In this document: piece by piece, positions 17,311-25,711 of the stretch | Layout: every line of letters starts with the position of its first letter | How positions within the stretch are numbered: the first letter of the stretch is position 1 | Origin: Halobacteriovorax marinus SJ | Lineage (GTDB): Bacteria; Bdellovibrionota; Bacteriovoracia; Bacteriovoracales; Bacteriovoracaceae | Direction of reading: 5' to 3' | Assembly: GCF_000210915.2 (NCBI RefSeq) | Contig: NC_016620.1 | Span: forward strand, 558,001-622,000 | Length of the DNA stretch: 64,000 nt | Notes under the pieces: generated by a model | What the model was told of the DNA's origin: nothing | Databases searched by the model: none | The model's input: the letters and a program-made list of their open reading frames with translations, nothing else | Translations under genes and position numbers: made by a program

Positions 17311-17937
17311 TTAGTAAGAAACACATCCAACTTTAGTAAACCAAGTGTCTACTTTAAAGACTGGTAGGTAAGGGTAGTTTGGATCAACTTGAGACTGCAT
17401 TGTTGTCTGTGAAGAATCAACCATACCGTGTCCACAACTTACTTCGTCGTCTAAAACAATCTTACCTGCAAAATTTGTAAGTTGTCTTGAGTCACTTATG
17501 TAAGGAGCACCACTACTTGAGTTCATTGAACACATTGAGAGTAGTACGTTATAGCCAATAACTTGAGATCCGTTAGTGACCTTTTGAACGATCATGACAT
17601 CGCCGTAGTAACCAACTCCAATATATTCTCTGGCCACTGTCGTTCCTCCAATTCCGCCAGCATTAAATGTACCTTGGATTGTTGTCTGAGAGTTTCCTGA
17701 GAAAGAACTTGAGCTAAAAGAATAAATATTACTAAGTCTATTTCCACTTCTACAATTAATTTGGCTCAGTAGATTAGAGTAATTACCTGCACTCAGCTGA
17801 GGTGTATTAGTTGTAGGAAGAGTTACTCCTGTTGTGGTGGAAGAGACAGTGTTCTTTTTCTTGTCATCACCACACGACCAAAATAGTGTCGCTGCGAGAG
17901 TAAAAATAGCTACCTTTTTTAATGAATGCGTCTTCAT
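17311..17937 (-). CDS. secreted lipoprotein of unknown function
   Basis: A 208-residue protein with a lipoprotein signal peptide (AIFTLAATLFWSC, lipid-modified Cys at about residue 22) followed by GDDKKK, which may favour outer-membrane sorting. A Ser/Thr-rich linker runs to about residue 50. The mature part is Ser/Gly/Asn-rich with four further cysteines and no recognised domain. AGGAG precedes the ATG by about 7 bases. Function unknown. Confidence 0.75.
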   Translation of the reverse strand: MKTHSLKKVAIFTLAATLFWSCGDDKKKNTVSSTTTGVTLPTTNTPQLSAGNYSNLLSQINCRSGNRLSNIYSFSSSSFSGNSQTTIQGTFNAGGIGGTTVAREYIGVGYYGDVMIVQKVTNGSQVIGYNVLLSMCSMNSSSGAPYISDSRQLTNFAGKIVLDDEVSCGHGMVDSSQTTMQSQVDPNYPYLPVFKVDTWFTKVGCVSY

Positions 17938-18102
17938 TTGTTTCTCCTCAAAGGCTCCTTTGGCCTAAGCGATTAGACTTTTCTCTTATCATTTCGGTTA
18001 TTGGAGCAAATTACTTTAGGAAAAATAGACCTCTCTCAATTTTTCTTAATGAAAACTCTGTAATTTGGTAAACTTATAAAATATCCATAAAGAGAGTTTA
18101 GA

Positions 18103-19065
18103 ATGAATTTTACGAGTATTCTAAAAAGCGCATTTAATTATAGGCTTTTAAAAACAGATGAAGAAGTTAGGTTTAGGCTTTTCAATGGCCTAAAAATTGC
18201 CTCTATTCCCGTTTTAACTTGTTGTGTTCTCATCATCTTCTTATGGGTCTTCCTGTCTATGGACCTAGTTTTCTTTAAATCCAATGGATATGCTAATTTT
18301 GAGCAGTTTAATGAAGTTTTCTATGACTTCATTATCTCTAAGCTTCTTGAGTTCTCAGTGATTTTCATAGGGCTCTTTACAATGACTCTCATTTTTGGAA
18401 TTTATATTTCAGAGCTGCTCTTACGTCCATTTAGAGTTATTGGTGATTACTGTGAGAAATTCCTTGAAGATAGAACGACTTCATATGATCCAGACTTCTT
18501 TAGTGACTTAAAGCTTCTTACTAGGTTTAGTGAGTGGTTCTTTAATACAATCTATATAGCTGATCAGAATGGTATGTTAAAGCCAATTGAAGTTCCTCAG
18601 AAATTTACGAGAATTCATAAACCCGTCTTTGAGAAGGGATTCTTTCTACAGTTTTCTTTCTTAATTCTTGCGACCTCAATTGTGTCGGTTATTTTCTTCT
18701 ATGAAGTTATTGGGGGAGTGCACGAGCAGGTTGTGCAAATGGCCTTCGATATTCTTCCTAATAAATATGAGATTCAATACTTTCTTCTCTATCAAACTTC
18801 TGTCTTAGGAAGCATAATTGTGGGGACTTTAATAGTGCAAGTTTTTGCCTATATTCTTCTTTCGGTAAACCTCTATAAGAAAGTTTCCACTCCAGCTTTT
18901 GGAATTTTTGCAACGATGAGATCCTTCATAAAGGGGCGCTACGACTCACGAGTTCACCTCATCGGATATTCCTATCTTAGGCCACAATGCAGAAAATTGA
19001 ACAAATATTTATCTGAAATGCAAAAGTCTTTACATAAAGCTGACAAAAATAGCATTCAGGATTAG
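18103..19065 (+). CDS. HAMP-like membrane protein without an output domain
   Basis: A 320-residue protein with four predicted membrane helices (about 32-54, 85-113, 183-205 and 230-258). After helix 4, residues about 262-315 follow the HAMP pattern: VSTPAFGIFATMRSFIKGRY then RKLNKYLSEMQKSLHK. The segment after helix 2 (LLRPFRVIGDYCEKFLEDRT) looks like a degenerate HAMP. No kinase, cyclase or methyl-accepting domain follows, so it could pass a signal to a partner protein. Upstream of the DsbA-like gene by 68 bases. Family not recognised. Confidence 0.65.
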   Translation: MNFTSILKSAFNYRLLKTDEEVRFRLFNGLKIASIPVLTCCVLIIFLWVFLSMDLVFFKSNGYANFEQFNEVFYDFIISKLLEFSVIFIGLFTMTLIFGIYISELLLRPFRVIGDYCEKFLEDRTTSYDPDFFSDLKLLTRFSEWFFNTIYIADQNGMLKPIEVPQKFTRIHKPVFEKGFFLQFSFLILATSIVSVIFFYEVIGGVHEQVVQMAFDILPNKYEIQYFLLYQTSVLGSIIVGTLIVQVFAYILLSVNLYKKVSTPAFGIFATMRSFIKGRYDSRVHLIGYSYLRPQCRKLNKYLSEMQKSLHKADKNSIQD

Positions 19066-19133
19066 TATAATAACGTCGAGATATAGAAAACTGAACGAAT
19101 AAGAAATTCGATATAAATAACAAAGGAAAAGGA

Positions 19134-19925
19134 ATGTTAAAGAAATTAATCAAAACTAGTTTATTGCTACTGACGGTTGCTGGTCTTTCAAGTTGTGTGT
19201 CAGATAAGCAAGTTGTTGAGGCCCTTAAGAAAAATCCAAAGGCATTATTTGAAATCATTGAGCAAAATCCTGCTGACTTTATGGAAGCTGTTCAAAAAGC
19301 TGCAAAGTCTGCTCAGTCTGAAATGGCAAAGAAAAGAGAAGAAGAAGAAGCTAAGAAATTCGAAGAAGCATTTGATAAGCCTCTTCAAGCTGAGATTAGA
19401 AAAGATGAGTCATTTAGAGGTGCACAAGAAGCTCCACTTACTCTTGTAGAATATTCTGACTTTCAGTGTCCTTTCTGTGTAAGAGGATTTAATACAGTTA
19501 AAGAATTACTTAAGAAATATGATGGTAAGATCAGATTTGTCTATAAGCACTTACCACTTAGTTTTCACAAGGAAGCTCTTCCAGCAGCTCATTACTATGA
19601 AGCAATTAGACTTCAAAGTGCTGAGAAAGCATTTAAGTTTCACGATGAAATTTTTGACAACCAAAGAAAGCTTTCAACTGGTGAACCATTCCTTAAGAAG
19701 ATGGCAAAGAAAGTTGGTGCTGATATGAAAAGGCTAGCTAAAGATGTTAAGTCTAAAGCAGTAATTGAAAGAGTAGAAAGTGATATTAAAGAAGCTGCAA
19801 AGTTTGGTTTCCAAGGTACTCCAGGATTCCTACTTAACGGTATTCCTGTAAGAGGGGCATACCCAATTGATCACTTCGAAAAAATTATTGCTAAGTTAAA
19901 AGAGAAAGGTAAAGTTGAGCTTTAA
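19134..19925 (+). CDS. DsbA-like thiol-disulfide lipoprotein
   Basis: A 263-residue protein with a lipoprotein signal peptide (SLLLLTVAGLSSC, Cys at about residue 22) and a charged, Lys/Glu-rich helical linker (residues 60-85). A DsbA/thioredoxin-4 domain follows: LVEYSDFQCPFCVRGF at about 101-116 with the CPFC redox pair. The cis-proline loop is near residue 229 (FGFQGTPGFLLNG). Such proteins oxidise or isomerise disulfides in the periplasm. AAAGG lies upstream of the ATG. A strong terminator follows 37 bases after the stop. Confidence 0.92.
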   Translation: MLKKLIKTSLLLLTVAGLSSCVSDKQVVEALKKNPKALFEIIEQNPADFMEAVQKAAKSAQSEMAKKREEEEAKKFEEAFDKPLQAEIRKDESFRGAQEAPLTLVEYSDFQCPFCVRGFNTVKELLKKYDGKIRFVYKHLPLSFHKEALPAAHYYEAIRLQSAEKAFKFHDEIFDNQRKLSTGEPFLKKMAKKVGADMKRLAKDVKSKAVIERVESDIKEAAKFGFQGTPGFLLNGIPVRGAYPIDHFEKIIAKLKEKGKVEL

Positions 19926-19961
19926 TTTCTACTTTTAATTAATCATAAATTTAATAAGATC

Positions 19962-19995
19962 AAAAGCCTCGCTCTAGTCGAGGCTTTTTTTATGT
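19962..19995 (+). terminator. terminator after the DsbA-like gene
   Basis: AAAAGCCTCG (19962-19971) pairs with CGAGGCTTTT (19979-19988) across a seven-base loop and runs into seven Ts. Confidence 0.92.
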
Positions 19996-20013
19996 CTTGT
20001 ATAATATTGAAAT

Positions 20014-20042
20014 TTGTTAAATTTTCTTTTTTGCATTAAACT
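20014..20042 (+). promoter_or_regulatory. candidate sigma-70 promoter giving a near-leaderless transcript
   Basis: TTGTTA (20014-20019), 17-base spacer, TAAACT (20037-20042). Initiation about seven bases downstream would fall on or beside the ATG at 20049, which has no Shine-Dalgarno. Confidence 0.4.
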
Positions 20043-20048
20043 AAATTC

Positions 20049-20489
20049 ATGGAAGGTAATACCTATAACAAATTTAATAGACCAAAGTTTCTTAAATCTA
20101 ATTTGAGCTCGCTTGATTATGAAGACTCAAAGAGAATGAGTTCTTTAATATTAGATGTTGAAAAAAGCGGCTACCTCGACTCTCAGGAGTTTTTCGCCTC
20201 CTATATCTACGAGTTAAAATTAATTTTAGAAGAGGAAAATCCAAAGGACTCTCTTGAATCTTTTTTTCGATTAGAAAATAACTTAGAAAAGTTCTACTCT
20301 TTACTTTCTCTAGATGAAGAGTTTCCAGATCTTCTAACCTTTCATAGAAACTTTTCTCCTACTGTTTTACGTATATTTTGGGAGGCCATCTCTTTGAATG
20401 AAAGTGAATCAATAATGGAGAGAGTTTTTGATGCTTTTAAGATTGCATTAGAAGAAGAACTCTATTTTTGGCACGAAAATCTCCATTAG
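20049..20489 (+). CDS. hypothetical acidic helical protein
   Basis: A 146-residue soluble, acidic, helix-rich protein with no signal peptide, membrane segment or recognised domain. The ATG at 20049 lacks a ribosome binding site and lies within a few bases of the predicted transcription start, so it may be translated leaderless. An internal ATG at residue 31 is the alternative. It sits between the DsbA-like gene and the flagellar operon. Function unknown. Confidence 0.6.
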   Translation: MEGNTYNKFNRPKFLKSNLSSLDYEDSKRMSSLILDVEKSGYLDSQEFFASYIYELKLILEEENPKDSLESFFRLENNLEKFYSLLSLDEEFPDLLTFHRNFSPTVLRIFWEAISLNESESIMERVFDAFKIALEEELYFWHENLH

Positions 20490-20608
20490 GTACTTTATTA
20501 ATTCACTCGGTTGTTGAAAATAACGACATTATTTTGACACCATCTCTTCGAACGATCAGCTAGTTATAAAAAAAATAGGTAAGAATTTCCTATAAATGTA
20601 ATGCAGCC

Positions 20609-20637
20609 TTGATGCTTAGGACTTAAAATTGTATAAT
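20609..20637 (+). promoter_or_regulatory. sigma-70-type promoter of the flagellar operon
   Basis: TTGATG (20609-20614), exactly 17 bases, then a perfect TATAAT (20632-20637), about 73 bases before the fliL start. No sigma-28 or sigma-54 match was seen here. The operon ends with fliA, so the housekeeping form fits a class of early flagellar genes. Confidence 0.65.
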
Positions 20638-20710
20638 TTTTGACAGAGCGGAAAGTATTTCTTCTAGGATAGAAAAGTACCTCCGAATGAAGAACCAGGA
20701 AGGTAATAAA

Positions 20711-21253
20711 ATGGCAGACGGAGATGCTAACACAGGCAAACCCTCCAATTCAGGAAGTGGAAAAAATCCTCTACTTACTATAGTAATGATCCTTCAATTA
20801 GTTTTGATGGGAACAATTGCGTATTTCCAATATTTAGCACATCAGAAATTAGCGGCTACTGAATCGGTAATGGATGTTGTTAAAAGCGATATGAAGAGTG
20901 CTGGTGCCATTGATGAGTCTAGTGAAACAGGTGAAGCGAGAGAGGAAGATGGTATTTTATTTCCTTTAGATAACTTCACTGCAAACCTTGCTCAAGGTGA
21001 TGGGCCTAGAAGATTTGTAAGGCTCAATGCGGTTTTAAAATTCAATAGAGACTCTAGTGAAGAAGAATTCAAAGCTAGAAAGCCTCAGATTAGAGATACG
21101 ATCATTAGTATTTTAAACTCTAAGAGAGCTGAAGACCTTCTTAAAGTAGAAGGAAAGAATTATTTAAAAGAAGAAGTTAAGGCCGCTATTAATAGCTTTT
21201 TAGTAGACGGTAAAGTAGTTGACGTATTTTACGTTAGCTTTCAAATAAATTAG
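20711..21253 (+). CDS. fliL: flagellar basal body protein FliL
   Basis: A 180-residue protein. The start is set at the ATG at 20711 because AGGAAGG lies 7 bases before it; the frame could extend to 20687, but that ATG has no ribosome binding site. A 20-residue polar, Gly/Ser-rich N-terminus precedes one membrane helix (LLTIVMILQLVLMGTIAYF). The periplasmic FliL domain includes FPLDNFTANLAQGDGPRRFV and the closing DVFYVSFQIN. FliL rings around the stator and supports torque. First gene of the flagellar operon. Confidence 0.93.
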   Translation: MADGDANTGKPSNSGSGKNPLLTIVMILQLVLMGTIAYFQYLAHQKLAATESVMDVVKSDMKSAGAIDESSETGEAREEDGILFPLDNFTANLAQGDGPRRFVRLNAVLKFNRDSSEEEFKARKPQIRDTIISILNSKRAEDLLKVEGKNYLKEEVKAAINSFLVDGKVVDVFYVSFQIN

Positions 21254-21311
21254 TTAAGGTGAAATGAGTTCACCTTTTTAACAACTTGTAAAATGATCCC
21301 AGGAGGGGAGA

Positions 21312-22343
21312 ATGGCTCAGGTCCTTAGTCAAGACGAAGTCGACGCGTTATTAAATGCTGTAAATGATGGTGATTCAGATGATCTATCCTTTGGTGGTGA
21401 TTCTGGAGATTTCGACGGCGGCGATGATAGTGATGATAATATTCAGGCATATGATTTAACCAATCAAGACCGTGTTATCCGTGGTCGAATGCCTATTCTA
21501 GAAATTATCTCTGAAAGATTTATTAGATCTTTCAGAGTAAGTCTTTCAAACTCTCTAAGAAAAATTTCTACTATTTCTATGATCTCAACAGACCTTTTAA
21601 AGTTTGGTGAATTTGTAAACACATTACCAATTCCTAGTTGTATGTGCATTATGAGATTCAATGAGCTAAGAGGTCCAGCATTACTTGTTTTTGAGTCTAA
21701 GCTTGCTTACGCAATTATTGACTCATACTTCGGTGGTACGGATAGACCTTTTACTAAAATCGAAGGAAAAGAATTTACTATGATTGAACTTTCTTTCATG
21801 AAGAAAGTTATGGATATGGCCATAAATGACCTAGAAGAGGCATGGGCCCCAGTACATAGAATTGATGCTCAATATTTAAGAACAGAGATCAATCCACAAT
21901 TCGTAGGTGTTGTTCCTCCATCAGATGTAATCATTGCGACGACTTTAGAAGTCGAATTTGAATCGGCATCTGGAACTATTATGATTGTTGTTCCTTACTC
22001 AACAATTGAACCTATTAAGCAGAAACTAAGTTCTAGTTTTCAAACTGATAATGATATGGCCGACAGTATTTGGACTCAGGCCATGAATGAGCATATTAAG
22101 CAAGCCCACGCAACAATGGTTGTAAAGCTTGGTGAGACAAATATTACAGTTGGAGATCTGGTTACTCTAGAAAAGGGTGACATCATACCATTAAACCAAG
22201 AGGCATCTGGAGAAGTTGTTGTTGAGGTTGAGGGTGTAGAGAAGATGAAGTGTTTAATTGGAACACACAAAGGTAATAGAGCAGTTCAAATTACAAATGT
22301 AGATAAAACAATAAAAAGAGAAATGTCCACTACGGAGGAGTAA
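21312..22343 (+). CDS. fliM: flagellar motor switch protein FliM
   Basis: A 343-residue C-ring protein that binds phosphorylated CheY and sets rotation direction. The N-terminal CheY-binding peptide LSQDEVDALLNAV is at about residues 5-17, followed by an acidic Asp/Gly linker. The middle domain contains the GG motif region (AYAIIDSYFGGTDRPF). The C-terminal SpoA domain (from about 265) interacts with FliN. AGGAGG lies just before the ATG. The stop is 3 bases before fliN. Confidence 0.97.
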   Translation: MAQVLSQDEVDALLNAVNDGDSDDLSFGGDSGDFDGGDDSDDNIQAYDLTNQDRVIRGRMPILEIISERFIRSFRVSLSNSLRKISTISMISTDLLKFGEFVNTLPIPSCMCIMRFNELRGPALLVFESKLAYAIIDSYFGGTDRPFTKIEGKEFTMIELSFMKKVMDMAINDLEEAWAPVHRIDAQYLRTEINPQFVGVVPPSDVIIATTLEVEFESASGTIMIVVPYSTIEPIKQKLSSSFQTDNDMADSIWTQAMNEHIKQAHATMVVKLGETNITVGDLVTLEKGDIIPLNQEASGEVVVEVEGVEKMKCLIGTHKGNRAVQITNVDKTIKREMSTTEE

Positions 22344-22346
22344 GAA

Positions 22347-22742
22347 ATGTCTGATGAGATTAACCACGACTTGGAAAATCAATCTAACCCAATGGCAAAT
22401 GTTGAAGACATTAATACAGCGAGGGTTAGCCAATTATCTGATGAGATTAAGGCAGGTGATGATGCTCTTAATAAACTAAAAGTACAAAACCTAGATTTCA
22501 TTTTAGATATTCCTCTGAAAGTGACTGTTGAGCTAGGAAGAACTGAAGTGATGATCAAAGACCTTCTTCAATTAGGTCAAGGTTCTGTTTTAGAGCTAGA
22601 TAAGCTTGCTGGTGAGCCTTTAGAGATTTTGGTTAATGGAAAGTTAGTCGCTAAGGGTGAAGTTGTTGTTGTAAATGAAAAATTTGGTATTCGATTAACA
22701 GATATCATTAGTCCAATCGAAAGAATCGAAACACTTAAGTAA
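22347..22742 (+). CDS. fliN: flagellar motor switch protein FliN
   Basis: A 131-residue protein with the SpoA domain at about 50-128 ([54 protein letters not shown]). FliN forms the base of the C-ring with FliM and docks the export ATPase complex. The start is 3 bases after fliM with a GGAGGAG site inside the fliM end. Confidence 0.97.
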   Translation: MSDEINHDLENQSNPMANVEDINTARVSQLSDEIKAGDDALNKLKVQNLDFILDIPLKVTVELGRTEVMIKDLLQLGQGSVLELDKLAGEPLEILVNGKLVAKGEVVVVNEKFGIRLTDIISPIERIETLK

Positions 22743-22759
22743 TTGTAATGGAGCATAGT

Positions 22760-23869
22760 ATGAAAAAGATCTTAACAATTTTGACATTACTCTTCACAGT
22801 GGGTTTTGCTCATGCGGGAGATAAAATTAAGGTAAAGAGCTTAAAGTACTCTGCTAAGAATAGCTCAACTGGTGAGTTATCAATTAGATTCGAAGGTAAC
22901 TTGGAGTCAGCACCTGAGTTAACAATTAAAGATAGTATGATTCAAGTTGCTTTAAATGATGCAATCGTTTGGCCAAAGATCGAAAAGAAAATATCAATTG
23001 ATAAGAGTCTAGACTCAACAGTTATGGCCTATCAATTTAATAAGGAAGTTGCCAGAGTAAGAGCAATGCTTCCGTACTCAATCAAAGGTCTTGAGGATAG
23101 AGTAAGTATCACAATTAGCGGAGATAATATTAATCTTCAATTCCCAAGAGTTATAAGTGCAGCACCTGCTGCAAAGAAAGTAGTTCAAGCTCCTAAGAAG
23201 CAAAATATTGAACAATATGATGAGAGCTACTTAGATAAGTTAATTAGAGAGAAAGAGCAGAATAAAGCACCAACAAGAAAACATGTTGAGGCAGAAAAGA
23301 CGGCTCCAGTTGTGGCTTCAGACAAGGTCAATGTGGCCCTATCTGGTATCGAAAAAGAAGGGTTAAATGACTCTAAGTCTTCGTTTTCATTAACAGGCTA
23401 TATTGGCAAATTTGTTGCTTTTCTAGGTGTAGTACTTCTTCTGTTTTACGGGGTTGTCGCAATGATGAAGAAGGGTGTTCTAAAGAAAGGTAAGCTTGGT
23501 TTCCTAAATAGCACAAAAGTTATCGAAGTTATCAATACAACTTACGTAGGTCCAAAGAGAAGCTTGATGTTGGTAAAAGCGCATAAGCAAGTTTTCTTAG
23601 TCGCAAATACAGAGAAGGGGATGGAGTTCTTGTCAGAGGTGAATGATATTTCAGGATTATTAAAAGATGGTGAGAAATCTCTATCTGGAAATAACTTTGA
23701 TTCAGATCTTGGGAGTGCAAATCTTGGAGAGAAATCATTTAACCTAAAAGAAGATATTGAAAAAACAGCAGAAGAGAATATTGAGCTAAATACTGATGTT
23801 GTTAGAGATAGTGTGAAATTATCTCAGAAGATTAAAGATAAAGTTAAAACTTTAAAACCACTACAATAA
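22760..23869 (+). CDS. fliO: FliO-like flagellar export assembly protein
   Basis: A 369-residue protein. The start at 22760 is preferred over 22748 because GGAG (22750-22753) sits 6 bases before it and gives a clean signal peptide (KKILTILTLLFTVGFAHAG). Residues 20-215 are a periplasmic region with an ill-conserved beta part. One membrane helix follows at about 222-242 (GYIGKFVAFLGVVLLLFYGVV). The FliO core comes next (KVIEVINTTYVGPKRSLMLV ... VFLVANTEKG). The periplasmic half makes it much longer than enteric FliO. Position between fliN and fliP supports the call. Confidence 0.85.
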   Translation: MKKILTILTLLFTVGFAHAGDKIKVKSLKYSAKNSSTGELSIRFEGNLESAPELTIKDSMIQVALNDAIVWPKIEKKISIDKSLDSTVMAYQFNKEVARVRAMLPYSIKGLEDRVSITISGDNINLQFPRVISAAPAAKKVVQAPKKQNIEQYDESYLDKLIREKEQNKAPTRKHVEAEKTAPVVASDKVNVALSGIEKEGLNDSKSSFSLTGYIGKFVAFLGVVLLLFYGVVAMMKKGVLKKGKLGFLNSTKVIEVINTTYVGPKRSLMLVKAHKQVFLVANTEKGMEFLSEVNDISGLLKDGEKSLSGNNFDSDLGSANLGEKSFNLKEDIEKTAEENIELNTDVVRDSVKLSQKIKDKVKTLKPLQ

Positions 23870-23893
23870 GGCCAGGAAGAATTGAAGGCGCTC

Positions 23894-24640
23894 ATGAAGA
23901 CGAAAAATATTTTAAAATTGATTCTTGGTTTAATGCTTCTAAATTCAGAAGCATTTGCTCAATCTAGTGGTGTAAACCTTCCAGGAATGGCCATTAACTT
24001 TGGTAATGGGACTAATCTAGTTGATACGATTCAGGTCTTAGTTCTGTTCACTGTTTTAACAATGGCGCCAGCGATCTTAATTTTATGTACGTGTTTTACA
24101 AGAATTATTGTCGTACTAAGTTTTATGAGACAGGCCATCGGTACTCAGAGTATGCCACCAAATCAGGTCTTAATTGGTTTTGCTCTTTTCTTATCAATCT
24201 TTGTTATGCAACCAACAGGTGAGCAAATTTATAAGAATGCAATTACACCATATGTAGAGAAAAAAATTACAACGACAGTAGCACTAGATAGAATTGAATT
24301 CTCTCTACGTGGCTTCATGACTAAGCAAGTAAGAAAAGCTGATATCGGATTATTCTATGATGTAACGGGAAGAAAAGCTCCAAACACAATCAATGATGTT
24401 CCAATTCATTTTTTAATTCCAGCATTTATTATTTCAGAATTAAAAACCGCATTTCAAATTGGTTTCTTGCTTTATATACCATTCTTAATTCTAGATATGG
24501 TTGTCGCTTCAGTCCTTATGGCAATGGGGATGATGATGCTTCCACCAGTTGTTGTATCGCTTCCATTTAAACTACTTCTCTTTGTTCTAGTTGATGGTTG
24601 GCAGTTAGTAACAGGTTCAATTTTGAGATCATTCCACTAA
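23894..24640 (+). CDS. fliP: flagellar export gate protein FliP
   Basis: A 248-residue export-gate subunit. ATG 23894 is preferred (AAGG 5 bases upstream); an in-frame TTG at 23882 behind AGGAAG at 2 bases is the alternative. An N-terminal cleavable signal peptide (ILKLILGLMLLNSEAFAQS) is followed by FliP signatures FTRIIVVLSFMRQAIGTQSM and PPNQVLIGFALFLSIFVM. It ends with MLPPVVVSLPFKLLLFVLVD. Together with FliQ and FliR it forms the helical export channel. Confidence 0.97.
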   Translation: MKTKNILKLILGLMLLNSEAFAQSSGVNLPGMAINFGNGTNLVDTIQVLVLFTVLTMAPAILILCTCFTRIIVVLSFMRQAIGTQSMPPNQVLIGFALFLSIFVMQPTGEQIYKNAITPYVEKKITTTVALDRIEFSLRGFMTKQVRKADIGLFYDVTGRKAPNTINDVPIHFLIPAFIISELKTAFQIGFLLYIPFLILDMVVASVLMAMGMMMLPPVVVSLPFKLLLFVLVDGWQLVTGSILRSFH

Positions 24641-24651
24641 AGAGGTAAACG

Positions 24652-24927
24652 ATGGGTTTTGATGGAATTTCAGATATTACAAATAACGCAGTTAAAATTG
24701 CATTAATGATTGCCTCTCCAATGTTGGTCGGTTCTTTGGTTATGGGTATTTTGGTCTCTATTTTCCAAGCGGTAACTCAGATCAATGAGCAGACGCTTTC
24801 ATTTATTCCAAAAATCTTAGTCATTGTTGGTGCATTAGTGATTTTTGCTCCTTGGATGTCTGATACTTTAACTACTTTTACTAAGGAATTAATTATTAGT
24901 ATTCCTCAGGTGGTTGCTGGAAGATGA
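24652..24927 (+). CDS. fliQ: flagellar export gate protein FliQ
   Basis: A 91-residue protein with two membrane helices and the family pattern ALMIASPMLVGSLVMGILVS, then QAVTQINEQTLSFIPKI. Its last codons overlap the fliR ATG by 4 bases (ATGA), indicating translational coupling. Confidence 0.96.
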   Translation: MGFDGISDITNNAVKIALMIASPMLVGSLVMGILVSIFQAVTQINEQTLSFIPKILVIVGALVIFAPWMSDTLTTFTKELIISIPQVVAGR

Positions 24928-25703
24928 TAAATATTCAGGTTGTTGATCAATATTCAGTTATTGCTTTCTGGCTATGTTTCACAAGATTCGTAGCAGTGAG
25001 TTTTCAACTTCCTATTTTTGATAACGGTGCAGTACCAAATCTTGTAAAGATTTTGGCGACTCTTGTAATGACTTATGCTTTCTTTCCAATGTTAGAGGGA
25101 GAGATTCTAAAAGATGTTGTTCACTATGGGGTTGATGGATTTTGGTATTTAACTGTTTTTAATACAGTTGTTGGTTTACTTGTAGGTTTCTTCGTAAAAA
25201 TTATTATGAGTATCTATACTGCGGCTGGTGCCTTGATTACACAACAAGTTGGTTTTGGTGCTGTAAGCTACTTTGATCCTTCAAGTTCTCAACAAGTTGG
25301 TCCATTTGAACAATTAATTAAGTGGACAGTTCTCATTATTATACTTTCTTCGGGAGCATTACTTCCGATGTTTAAAGGGCTTTACTCTTCATTCTTTTCA
25401 ATAAGTGCATTAGAGATGGGGAAGTTTGCTGCAAGTCCTGAATTCTATCTAAGGTTGTTTAAGAATATGTTCTTATCTGCCTTAATGCTTTCTTCTCCAA
25501 TGATTTTCACGAATATGTTGATCATGACTATTCTTGGAATTATCGCGAGAACAGTGCCTCAGATGAACGTTATTATGGTGAGTTTCGCCGTAAATATTGG
25601 ACTAGGTTTACTAGTCTTTGTTGCTACCTCTCAGGAGTTTTTTCGTGTTGCGATTAAGATGTACACGGATAACTTAGGAGAGTGGTTTCAATTTATAATA
25701 TAG
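24924..25703 (+). CDS. fliR: flagellar export gate protein FliR
   Basis: A 259-residue protein with about six membrane helices. Typical features are FTRFVAVSFQLPIFD at about 17-31, GFGAVSYFDPSSSQQVGPFE in the middle, and the terminal ARTVPQMNVIMVSFAVNIGL. It completes the FliPQR channel. It is 8 bases upstream of flhB. Confidence 0.96.
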   Translation: MINIQVVDQYSVIAFWLCFTRFVAVSFQLPIFDNGAVPNLVKILATLVMTYAFFPMLEGEILKDVVHYGVDGFWYLTVFNTVVGLLVGFFVKIIMSIYTAAGALITQQVGFGAVSYFDPSSSQQVGPFEQLIKWTVLIIILSSGALLPMFKGLYSSFFSISALEMGKFAASPEFYLRLFKNMFLSALMLSSPMIFTNMLIMTILGIIARTVPQMNVIMVSFAVNIGLGLLVFVATSQEFFRVAIKMYTDNLGEWFQFII

Positions 25704-25711
25704 GATAGTTG

